DNA from: Erginobacter sp964465735
Lineage (GTDB): Bacteria; Auribacterota; Erginobacteria; Erginobacterales; Erginobacteraceae
Length of the DNA stretch: 64,000 nucleotides
Reading direction: 5' to 3'
NCBI GenBank assembly: GCA_964465735.1
Contig: CAYXKT010000002.1
Span: 1 to 64,000, forward strand
Below the pieces are notes generated by a model. The model ran no database searches. It was not told the DNA's origin and saw only the letters and a list, made by a program, of their open reading frames with translations. Below are positions 52,729-62,500 of the stretch, one piece after another. The stretch's first letter is position 1, and each line of letters opens with the position of its first letter. A program made the position numbers and the translations under genes.

Positions 52729-52891
52729 ACCTAAGTTGAGCGATTATTGCGGATGAAATGTGCTAAGATTTTGCTGGCCGACGGGTTGCGGAAACCGCAG
52801 CCATATCCAGGAGATATGGCGAGGATTTTCAATATCCGTTCGGAGGCAAAAGATTGGTGCAGTTCGCCGCATAGAATCGCTCAATTTAGGT
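52729..52891 (+). repeat. MITE-like 163-bp repeat, complete copy D
   Basis: Same ends and length as copies B and C, flanked by TTT (52726-52728 and 52892-52894). It differs from copy C at two positions only (GCGG for GCGA and GGAGGC for GGACGC). It sits downstream of the paralogue at 52998 and could not be part of either gene. Confidence 0.9.
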
Positions 52892-52997
52892 TTTATAGAG
52901 TTGAAGTGTTACTGACATTTTAACCATCGCACATAAAATCCAGCGATGTCGAGAGTCAAACCTGATTTATTTCCTGGCTTCGGTTTGCGGCTCCGTT

Positions 52998-54371
52998 TTA
53001 GTATCCCGGAGCCCCGGTGACGATCACGTCATTGAAGAGATCGGCGGATAAAGTAACTTCGAAGCCGGAGGTCGGGCCATCCGGTCCGGTCCGCCCCAGC
53101 CACCGGTCCGGCGACCGGAATACGGCCGGGTAAACCACCCCGTCCCCGTTAAAGTCGCCCACCACCGGGACGTCACCGGTCAGACCCCACAGTGCGGTAC
53201 CATAGCCGCCGACGCCGTCGCGCCGGATCCACCAAAACCTGTTGTCGGCGGGCCGGTAGGCGCCCAAGTAGGTATGCCCGTCAGCAAAGTAAACACCCGG
53301 GACCGGGATATCGCCGCTCAGACCCCAGGCCCGGCTGCCGGGCACGCCGTTGACGAACCAGCGCCAGGTGCCGTAATCATCCGTGTTGATGACGGCGATG
53401 TCGGTCGTCCCGTCGCCGGTGTAGTCGCCCGGAACCGGGATCACACCGTCATAACCGTAGAGGATTGAGGTAATGTTCTTGACGTACCAGTAACCGTTGG
53501 AGGGCCGCCAGACAGCCAGGTCGGTCGTTCCGTCGCCGTCGTAATCGCCCGGCACCGGAACGTCGCCGGCAATACCCCAGACTTCGCCATCGATGATGGA
53601 GTGGCTGCCCGGTTTCTGGGCGAACCACTGCCCGGTACCCCGGTCGAAGTAACCCAGGTCGGTCCAGCCGTTGCCGTTATAGTCGCCGGGCGCCGGGACG
53701 TCGTAGTCGCCGCCGCCAAAGGTTATTTTGCCGAACCCGTCAATCCGCCAGTCTCCTTTGGCGGTGTTGTAAACCGCGATATCGGAAGTCCCGTCTCCAG
53801 TGTAGTCGTCACTGGCTTTTACAAGATAAAACGGAGAAGGGGCCGGCGCCGGGGGCGCCGGCGGGGGCGCGGTGTCCACATTGGTGATCACCACATCGTC
53901 GATCACAACGTGACCGTCTCCACCAGCCTTCAAATATTCAATCTCCACCTGCTGGGAGGAGCTGGCGTTGAGGACCATAGTAATGGTTTCGCCGCTGTTG
54001 TTGTGAGGACCTGGCAGCCAGGTCAGCACAGACCAGGCACCACCGACAAACTCGCGGACCTGGATGGCGCTGATCGGGTTGGGGGTGATCGCCTGGAGCC
54101 AAAAACTCAACTGACTGGCACCGGTCAGGGTGAACTTCTCGGTCAAGATCCGGGAGCGAGTGGTCCGGCCCAGCTGGATACTCGGTACACCAGACAACGG
54201 ACCACCATATAACATATCAGCGTCCGAGTTCCGGTTACAGTTGAAAAAACACCAGCGCGCCGGCCTGACCCCGATCTGGAAAGAATCGAATCCTTCATCG
54301 ATCTGGGCCAGGGCCGGCAACCCCGCACAGAAAACAAGCGCCAGGGCCAATACCAATAAATCACACTTCAT
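52998..54371 (-). CDS. Secreted protein with jelly-roll-like domain and six FG-GAP/VCBS-like repeats (paralogue)
   Basis: A 457-residue paralogue of the gene at 51087. It has a signal peptide (LLVLALALVFCAGLPALAQ), the same beta domain (IDEGFDSFQIGVRPARWCFF ... VVIDDVVITN), a Pro/Ala linker and six repeats with DxxGDG loops. The C-terminus is IVTGAPGY. Outside one block the two differ noticeably, but 53296-53599 is identical in DNA to 51361-51664. AAGGGGG-type ribosome binding site upstream. Function unknown, presumably extracellular. Confidence 0.8.
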   Translation of the reverse strand: MKCDLLVLALALVFCAGLPALAQIDEGFDSFQIGVRPARWCFFNCNRNSDADMLYGGPLSGVPSIQLGRTTRSRILTEKFTLTGASQLSFWLQAITPNPISAIQVREFVGGAWSVLTWLPGPHNNSGETITMVLNASSSQQVEIEYLKAGGDGHVVIDDVVITNVDTAPPPAPPAPAPSPFYLVKASDDYTGDGTSDIAVYNTAKGDWRIDGFGKITFGGGDYDVPAPGDYNGNGWTDLGYFDRGTGQWFAQKPGSHSIIDGEVWGIAGDVPVPGDYDGDGTTDLAVWRPSNGYWYVKNITSILYGYDGVIPVPGDYTGDGTTDIAVINTDDYGTWRWFVNGVPGSRAWGLSGDIPVPGVYFADGHTYLGAYRPADNRFWWIRRDGVGGYGTALWGLTGDVPVVGDFNGDGVVYPAVFRSPDRWLGRTGPDGPTSGFEVTLSADLFNDVIVTGAPGY

Positions 54372-54392
54372 CCTTACCCCCTTGGTGGATGC

Positions 54393-54491
54393 GACCCGTT
54401 GCGAGGACCTGTTAAAAACAACATTAACTCTGTGAAATCCAAATATTCCTGATGATAATCCATTTTCCCCCTTATCATCCCGACGGTCAAG
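54393..54491 (-). promoter_or_regulatory. Promoter and leader shared with the paralogue
   Basis: On the minus strand TTGACC-N17-GAAAAT at 54460-54491 and the leader word CGCAACGGG within 54393-54408. The same elements at the same spacing precede the gene at 51087. Confidence 0.5.
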
Positions 54492-54513
54492 AGAAAGATT
54501 GTTTTTGTTATTT

Positions 54514-54656
54514 AGTGTCTGAACGAAAACCCCTGAAACCAGATCATTACGAGGAGGGACGACGAAGCAACCTGTTTACCCTGTGATGAGATGGCTTCTT
54601 CGCTCCGTTTTTCGCAATGACAGACGCGATATAATTGGAGGTTTTTTTCAGACACC
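54514..54656. repeat. Dispersed hairpin repeat (family 2), copy 4, inverted
   Basis: Ends AGTGTCTGAACGAAAACC and TTTTTTTCAGACACC. The interior is the family core in the opposite orientation (GAGGAGGGACGACGAAGC, then CTTCGCTCCG). It lies in the 535-bp gap between 54371 and 54907. The remainder of the gap (54657-54906) has no convincing gene. Confidence 0.72.
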
Positions 54657-54906
54657 ATTTACTATTTCGACCGACCTTCCGTTTCGGATTCAATGTTGAC
54701 CGGATACCCTTAGGTGTTCCGCGGACCACTCGCCGGCGGCGCCGCTTTTGCTATCTTTGCCGGAATATTTCTGCTACTTTCTCCCCGGGTGGACAAATTT
54801 TGGCCGGGAATTGCTGCTGGACCAGACCCCATCTCGGGGGCAGACAGGAATACCTGGCCCGCCATAAGTTCCTCAAATAATCCCAAATCAATAATTTTAA
54901 CGCCGA

Positions 54907-55812
54907 ATGAAAACCACGAGAGAGAAAATTCTTCTTCCCCTGATCGACCTCGTCCCCTGGTCGGTCCGGAACCTCTTCTACCGCCTCCCCGGCGTCGCTC
55001 CGATCCTCCGGGGTTTACTCAATCGGGCCCTCCCGGCCGAGGGCCGGCTGACCCCGGTCCGGATCTCGGCCGGCCCCCTGAAAGGATTTCAGCTGGAAAT
55101 CGATTGCCGGAAGGAAAAATTCTTCTGGCTGGGCACCCACGAACCATCAGTCCAGAAAGCGCTGTGTCGACTGGCCCAACCCGGGATGACCGCCTATGAC
55201 GTCGGAACCTATATCGGTTTCTTTACCCTCCTGCTCTCGCGGGCAGTTGGGGATACGGGCCGAGTTATTGCCCTGGAACCCAATCCGGATACTTATCGAC
55301 GTCTGCTTAGCAATCTCCGCCTCAACCACCGGGAGAATGTCCAGGCCCTGCTCCTGGCGGCCGCCGATAAGTCCGGGCGGGAACTCTTCCAGACGGCGAA
55401 ACACGACCTGGCCCCGGAGGCCCACCTGGTCGCCTCGGCCACCGTCCCCGAGCCCGACCCGGCCCCGAAAGTCGAGGTGGAGACCGTCTCCCTCGACGAC
55501 CTGGTCTTCGACCGGGGTTTCCCCCGACCGGACCTGTTGAAGATCGACGTCGAGGAGAGCGAGGTTCGGGTGCTGGCCGGGATGGACCGGATACTGAAGG
55601 AGTGCCGCCCGGTCATCATCTGCGAGACCCACAGCGAAGAGGCCTCCCGCGAGGGGGCGCGGGCGCTGTGCGGTCACCACTATTCGTTGCGCGATTTGGA
55701 GCGCGATGTACCGATACCGGACGGGATCGACCCGCGGCCGGGAAGACTTTATCTTTTGGCGACGCCCGAAAACCCGATGGTAGGTCAGGCATTCCTGCCT
55801 GACCTACGATAA
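54907..55812 (+). CDS. FkbM-family methyltransferase
   Basis: A 301-residue SAM-dependent enzyme. TAYDVGTYIGFFTLLLSRAVG is close to motif I, followed by VIALEPNPDTYRRLL, PDLLKIDVEESEVRVLAGM (FkbM signature) and VIICETHSEEA. The last ~10 codons (VGQAFLPDLR) are formed by a REP-like palindrome, so the original end was probably slightly different. It is followed 11 bases later by another methyltransferase gene. A sugar O-methylation role is likely. Confidence 0.87.
   Translation: MKTTREKILLPLIDLVPWSVRNLFYRLPGVAPILRGLLNRALPAEGRLTPVRISAGPLKGFQLEIDCRKEKFFWLGTHEPSVQKALCRLAQPGMTAYDVGTYIGFFTLLLSRAVGDTGRVIALEPNPDTYRRLLSNLRLNHRENVQALLLAAADKSGRELFQTAKHDLAPEAHLVASATVPEPDPAPKVEVETVSLDDLVFDRGFPRPDLLKIDVEESEVRVLAGMDRILKECRPVIICETHSEEASREGARALCGHHYSLRDLERDVPIPDGIDPRPGRLYLLATPENPMVGQAFLPDLR
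55780..55807. repeat. REP-like palindrome in the 3' end of a gene
   Basis: Perfect 12-base arms (55780-55791 and 55796-55807) around a TTCC loop, reading GTAGGTCAGGCA and its complement. It encodes the C-terminal residues of the FkbM protein and ends 2 bases before its stop. The core resembles the palindrome at 25954. Confidence 0.75.
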
Positions 55813-55823
55813 ACGAGAGGCTT

Positions 55824-56528
55824 ATGAAGATCCACGTCGGCTGCGGAGATTCCCCGATTTCGGGGTGGCGGAATTTCGACAACTCGATCAGCCTCCGGCT
55901 GGCCGGGATCCCTCTCCTGCCCCGGCTCCTCCGCCGGTGCGGAATCCTCAACCCCCGCCAGTACGCCTTTATCGAGTTTGCCCGGTTACACCGGATCGAG
56001 TACGGCGACGGGGTCAAGGGGCTCCCGGTCCCCGACTGCTCCGCCGAGGCTCTCTACAGCTGCCATATGATCGAGCACCTCAGCCGGGCCGACGCCGGAC
56101 GTTTCCTGGAGGAAGCGAAGAGGGTCTTAATCCCCGGGGGAGTCATCCGGCTGGCGGTCCCCGATCTCCGGAGACTGGCCGGCCGCTACCTGGAGACCGG
56201 CGATGCCGACGGTTTTATCGCCGCCACCTACCTGGGCCGAGAGAACGACGGATCCGTGGCCGGGAGGATGGCAACGCTGATCGCCGGGCCGCGGCTCCAC
56301 GGGTGGATGTACGATGAAAGATCGTTGGGCCGACTTTTGCGGGACCACGGATTTTCCGAGGTCGTCGCGGTCCCGCCGGGCGAGACGGGGATCCGGGAAC
56401 CAGGAGAGTTGGACCTGAGAGAGAAAGAAGATGAGAGCGTCTATGTTGAGGCGGTAAAACCGGCCGGGGAATCGGAAGCCCAAATCGCCTCCAACCGCCC
56501 GGTCGGGCCGGTAGAACCGGCTCAATAA
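55824..56528 (+). CDS. SAM-dependent methyltransferase-like protein
   Basis: A 234-residue protein. It starts KIHVGCGDSPISGWRNFDNS, a compact motif I typical of short methyltransferases in polysaccharide loci, with YSCHMIEHLSRADAGRFLEEAKRVL and GGVIRLAVPDLRRLA. AGAGG-like ribosome binding site. The gene overlaps the end of the giant gene on the other strand by 7 bases. Substrate unknown. Confidence 0.8.
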   Translation: MKIHVGCGDSPISGWRNFDNSISLRLAGIPLLPRLLRRCGILNPRQYAFIEFARLHRIEYGDGVKGLPVPDCSAEALYSCHMIEHLSRADAGRFLEEAKRVLIPGGVIRLAVPDLRRLAGRYLETGDADGFIAATYLGRENDGSVAGRMATLIAGPRLHGWMYDERSLGRLLRDHGFSEVVAVPPGETGIREPGELDLREKEDESVYVEAVKPAGESEAQIASNRPVGPVEPAQ

Positions 56529-59500
56529 GCAGTCGCCCCGGTGACGAAGGAGTCGGTGGACTGGGCGGTGAAATCAACGTAGTAGTACGGCCCGAAGGAA
56601 GACAGGATATACCAGCGATTCTCGCCCGGCCGGAAGACGGTCGGATCAGCCAGACCGTCCCCGTCGAAGTCTCCCACTACCGGGATATCTCCCCGCCCGG
56701 GAAGTCCCCAGCGGAACGACTCGGTATAGCTCCCGTCCAGTTTCCGGATAAACCAGTGTCCGGAGGTCGGGCGATATACCGCCAGCTCGGTGGCCCCGTC
56801 ACCGGTATAGTCCATCGGCATTGCCAGGTCACCCTCCAGGTACCACCTCCGGGAACCGACCCCCCGGACGAACCAATCTCCGGTCGACGGGCGGAGCATC
56901 GTGATGTCGGTCGTCCCATCCCCATTGTAATCTCCCGGTACCGGAATATCGCCCTCCCATCCCCAGTGAGCCACGGTCAGGTTCCGGATCCACCAGCGGT
57001 TGGTCGAGGACCTAAAGACGGCCAGTTCGGCGGTCCCATCCCCGGTATAATCCCCTGGGACCGGCAGATCCCCCCATTCCCCCCACTGCTCTTCGTCCAG
57101 TAAAACTCCCCCGGTCAGGCTCAGGACATACCACTTCCCGGAGAAACGGTCGAAGTAGCCGACGTCGGCCGTCCCGTCCCCGTCGTAGTCGCCGGGCACC
57201 GGAATATCACCCTCTCCCCCGCCCCAGACCAGTCCTGAAGTCACCCCCCGGATATCCCATTCCCCGCTGGCTGGGTCGTAGACCGCGGTATCGCTCGCCC
57301 CGTCCCCGTTATAATCGTCCCAATCCACCACCAGGTGGGCCGGGGTCAACCGGACCTCCGGGGTTGGGCTCGGGGTAGGCGTCGGCGTCGGGGTCCGGTA
57401 ACCTTCGGGGGTCTGGCTTGGAGCGACGGTCGGTGTCGGACTCAAATACCCGGCCGGAGTCGGGCTTGGCGAAGCGGTCGGGGAAGGAGTCGCGCTGGGC
57501 GCCGGCGTCGGGGTGGTCAGGTATCCGACCTTCTCCAGCCGGGAGATGAAGATATCCTCCGCGCCCCCACCGAAGACGGACTGGAAAGCGTTCTCGACCG
57601 GGAAGTCAGTCGAAACAGTATCCCCGACCAGGTAGAACCTCCGCGAGCCGTCGAGGGCCGCGCCCAAGCTGGATTCCGTTCCGCTCCCTCCCAGGTAGGT
57701 GGAATAAGCCAGCGCATCCCCGACGGGATAGAGACTGGCCGCGAAGGCGTCCCGGTTGCCCCCCCCGTAAACGGACTGGTAAGGGCGATAGAGCGGGAAA
57801 TCGGTCGAGGTGGTCCAGCCGGCCAGGTAAACGTATCCGGAGCCATCGACCGCGATCCCTCGTCCGCGCTCCTCTCCGCTCCCTCCCAGATAGGTCGAAT
57901 AGACCAGGGCATCCCCGGCGGCGGCGAGCCGGGCAACGAATACGTCCCCATAACTTGTCCCGCCACTCAAGACCGACTGCAGGGCGTCCCGGGTGGGGAA
58001 GTCGGCGGAGAGGGTGTTACCGACTATCAGCGCCTCCCCGGTGGCGAGCAGCGCGATATCCTCCGCTCCATCCTTACCGGCGCCACCGAGATATGTCGCA
58101 TAGAGCGGTTCCGAACCGTCGGCAGCGAACCGAACCACGAACGCGTCGGCCTGCCCACCGCCAAAAGCGGCCTGGAAGGAGGACGCGGTGGGAAAGTCCT
58201 CGGACTCGGTCCGCCCGGTCAGGTAAGCCGAACCGGACCCGTCGACCGCGATCGCTTCCGCGTAATCGGCGGCGGCGCCGCCGAGGAAAGTCGAATAGAC
58301 CAGGCCGGAGCCGTCACCGGACATCTTGCTGACGAAAATATCCCAGAACGAAGTCCCGGCGTGGGCCGGCTGCCAGGAATTCAGGGTCGGGAAATCCGCC
58401 GACCCGGTGCAGCCGGCCAGGTAGATGTCCCCTTCCCCGTCGACCGCGATACCCCGGACGGAGTCAGTTCCGGAACCGCCCAGATAGGTGGAGAAGACAA
58501 GGGTATCCCCGGAGGAAGATAGCTTGCTGACAAAGGCGTCGTAATCCCCGCCTGCTCGCCCGGCCTGGTAGGCCGCCGCGGTCGGAAAGTCTTCCGAAGA
58601 TGTGTAACCGGCCACCAGGGCGTTGCCGTCCCCGTCAAGAGCAATATCCCACCCGACGTCTTCCCCCGAACCGCCCAGATAGGTGGAGTAGAGCAAATTC
58701 TGCCCGTTTGAGGAGAACCTGGTAACCACTGTATCCCAGGAGCTGGAATAGGCGGGCTGGAGAGCGGAGGCGGTGGGGAAATCGGCCGAGGTGGTCACCC
58801 CGGCCAGGTAAGCCTCTCCCCCGGAGTTAACCGCGATGGCGAAACCCCGATCCCTCCCCTCCTCCCCCAGGTAGGTCGAGTAGTCGAGGACCAGACGATA
58901 CATATAGTTATCCGGGGTCGGGGTCGGCGAGGGAGCCGGGGTCGGGGTGTCCGTCGGCGGAGGCGAGACCGTCGGGGTTGCCGACGGCGTTGGGGTTGCC
59001 GACGGCGTCGGGGTAATTGAAGGGGTCGGGGTCATCGAGGCGGTCGGGATTGCCGAAGGCGTCGGGGTCACCGTCGAGGTCGGCGTGGCGGATGGCGTCG
59101 GCGTTACCGAGGGTGTCGGCACCAGGGAAGGCGTTGGCGTAATGGACGATGTCGGCGCCGGTGACGGTGTCGGCGTCACCGTGAGCGTCGGGGTTGCCGA
59201 CGGTGTCGGGGTAATCGAGGGCGTCGGGGTGATCGACGGCGTTGGGGAAATTGATGGCGTCGGTGTAATTGACGGTGTCGGTGTCACGCTCGGGGTCGGA
59301 GTTGGCGTGACCGAGGGCGACGGCGTCACCGTCGCCGTCGGCGTCACACTCGGGGTCGGCGTTACTGAAGGCGTCGGAGTAACCGACGGTGTCGGCACCA
59401 CGGAAGGCGTCGGCGTAATGGATGATGTCGGCGCCGGTGACGGTGTCGGCGTCACCGAAGGAGTCGGGGTCACCGTCGGCGTCACCGTGAGGGTCGGGGT

Positions 59501-62500
59501 CACCGTCGCCGTCGGGGTAATCGAGGGCGTCGGGGTGATCGACGGCGTCGGGGAAATTGATGGCGTCGGTGTAATTGACGGTGTCGGCGTGATTGATGGC
59601 GTCGGTGAGGGCGTCGGAGTTATCGACGGCGTGGGCGTAATTGAGGGTGTCGGCGGCGCGGTGGGCGTCGGAGTCACCGAAGGCGTCGGCGTCACCGTCG
59701 CCGTCGGCGTCACGCTCGGGGTCGGCGTCAGTGTCGGCGTCGGACTCGGCGTCGGCGTCGGCGTGATCAGGCACTTGACCAGGACATCGTCCAGGGCCAG
59801 GTCGCCGAGGCTCTTCTGATAGGTGAACTGGACCTGGCTGCTCGAGGGGTTGAGAACCAGGCCAGTGAAGACCGTCCCGGTCGCGGGGATGGGGAGAAGA
59901 TCGGTCACGGCGGCCCAGCCGACGGTGGCGGCGTACTCCTCGACCAGGAGACTGCTCAAGGAGTCGGTCCCCTGCCCCTTGACCCAGAACTGGAGCCACT
60001 CCCCGGGCAGGAACTCCGCCGTCCGGATGTAGTAACCGTCGGTGTCGAGCTTGAGCGAGGGCGAGAGATGGCCGTAGTCCCCGGAGGTGGTATAGACGTC
60101 CCCGGCCGCCACCCCGGAGAAGTTCCAGCCCGCCGGGATATCCCAGAGCGGGGCGGTGAACCCGTCAAACCCCTCGTCCAGCCGGGTGCAGATCGCCGGT
60201 GTCGGCGTAGCCGTCGGCTCTGCCGTAGGAGTCGGGGTCGCAGTGGCACTGGGCGCAATCGAGGGAGTCGAGGTCGCAGTCGGGGCTACGGTCGGTGTCG
60301 GAGTTCGCGTCGGGGCCACCGTCGGGGTCGCTGTCGGCGGAACGGTCGGCGGTGGAGTCTTGACCGGGGTAAGAGTCGGGGCCGGAGATGGCGTGGTCAG
60401 GCAGCTGACTAAAACATCATCAAAAGCAAGATCTCCCGCGGACTTATTATAAGTAAAGCGCAATCGTGTAGTGGAAGTGAGCAGATTAAAAGCTCCCAGG
60501 GTAGTCCCGGTTGTCGGGAGCGAACTGATATCGGTAACCGTACTCCAGCTGTCAATCGAGTAGTACTCTTCTACCAAAAGATGACTGGATGAGTCGGTAC
60601 CCTGGCCTTTAACCCAGAACTGGAGCCAGTTTCCTTCGGCCAAAGCTGCCGTCTCGATAATATCCCCGGTATTGTCCAGTTTGATCGACGGGGAAAGATG
60701 TCCAAAACTCCCCACCGCGGTATAGGTATCGGAGTTCAGGTTACAGCCGGTAAAGGTCCAGCCGGACGGCCGGGTCCCGGTATTAAAACCGTCAAACCCT
60801 TCGTCCAGCCGGGTACAGATCTCCGGGGTCGGGGTCGGGGTGACCACCCGGGGAGTGGGCGTAACCGTCGGGGTCGGGGTCGGGGTGATCACCCGGGGAG
60901 TGGGCGTAACCGTCGGGGTCGGAGATGGGAAGTCGGCCGGGAAGTTGAAGCGGGCGGCAAAGGCGTCGTAATCTCCGGACCGGGAGGACTGGTAGGCGTT
61001 GAGGACCGGGAAGTTGGAGGATTTGGTATAACCGCCGATCGCGATATCGGGGGAATCGTCCGCCAGCGCCCGGCCCCGGTCGACTCCCGAACCGCCCAGG
61101 TAGCTGGAATACTCCAGGGCCGAACCGGCGGGGTTGAACCGGGCCAGATAAGCGTCCCAGTCACCCCCGGAAGTGGACTGGTAGGCGTTGACCACCGGGA
61201 AGTCGGTAGACTTCGTGGCCCCGACCACGGAAACCCGGCCGTCGGTCACTCGCAGGGCGTGGCATTCCTCCAGGCCGCTCCCCCCGAGATAGGTGGAGTA
61301 ACCAAGAGTGGAACCGTCGGGGGCCAACCGGGCAACAAAGGTGTCACTGGTGCCGGAGAGGCTCCCCTGATAAGCAGCGGAGGTGGGGAAGTTAGCCGAG
61401 AAGGTATCTCCCGCCAGGTAAACATTCCCCCCGGAATCAAGGCCGACCCCGCTGGCGGAATCGGCGTCGTTGCCGCCGAGATAGGTGGAGAAGACCAGGG
61501 AAGTCCCCCCGGAGGAAAACCGGGCAACAAAGGCGTCATAGCCACCGGCCATCGCCGGCTGGTAGGCAGACACAGTGGGAAAATCTCCAGAGTAAGTCAG
61601 ACCGGCCAGATAGATTTCACCGCTGGAAACCGTGACCGCCAACCCCTGGTCTTCATCCGACCCCCCAAAATAGGTGGAATAAAGCAGGGATTGTCCGTCC
61701 GCGGCAAAACGGGCAACAAAAGCGTCGTAATCGCCCCCGGGCGTCCCTCCGTGCGCGGACTGATAGGCACCGACGACCGGGAAATCGCCGGAATTGGTGT
61801 ACCCGGCCAGATAGGGGGTGTCGTTTTCGACGAAGATGCCGTAGCCACGGTCATTCTCATTCCCCCCCAGATAGGTGGAGTAGAGAAGATCGGTGCCCCC
61901 GGAAGAGAACTTGGCGAGAAAGGCATCGCTGGAACCGGACCGAGACGACTGGTAGGCGTTGACAGCAGGGAAATTATAGGAAAATGTGGTCCCGATTATG
62001 TAGGCCTGGCCGGAGGAGTCGACCGCCAGAGCATTGACATAATCGGATGAAGATCCTCCCAGGTAGGTGGAGTAACTCAGGCTCTGCCCATCGGAGGAGA
62101 ACTTGGCCAGGAAAACATCGTAATTACCGGCGTTGCCGGATTGATAGGCGTTGGCGGACGGAAAATTGCTCGACCGGGTATAGCCGGTCAGGTAGATCGA
62201 ACCATCAACGATCTCAATCCCCCGGGTATAGTCCTTCCCGGTTCCGCCGAGATAAGTGGAATACTCCAGGGCCAGGTTAACCGGGGTCGGGGTCGGTCCG
62301 GACGGGGTCAGGGTGGGGACCGGGGTCAAGGTAGCAGTCGGCGGCGGGGTCGGGGTGGCGGTCGGCGGCGGGGTCAGGGGGAGCGATGGAGTCGGGGTCG
62401 GGGTTTTGTAGTCCCCCGGGGTCACCGTCGCCGTCGGCGGCACGCTGGAGGACGGCGACGGTGTCGGAGATTTGTAATCTACCGGGGTCGGCGTGGTCAG

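Noticed and set aside
54714..55199. Frame with a short hydrophobic segment before the FkbM gene
   Set aside because: It starts at a GTG just after a stop and overlaps the FkbM gene in another frame. Perhaps a gene relic, but nothing supports it.
58915..59765. CRISPR-like regular repeats
   Set aside because: The period is short and variable, there are no unique spacers, and it is fully explained by a coding low-complexity tract.
58908..59999. Open frames in several frames over the low-complexity tract (Asp/Ala-rich and Gly/Val-rich translations)
   Set aside because: They arise from the short-period repeat coding PTPSVTPTPS in the giant gene; none has a sensible start or domain.
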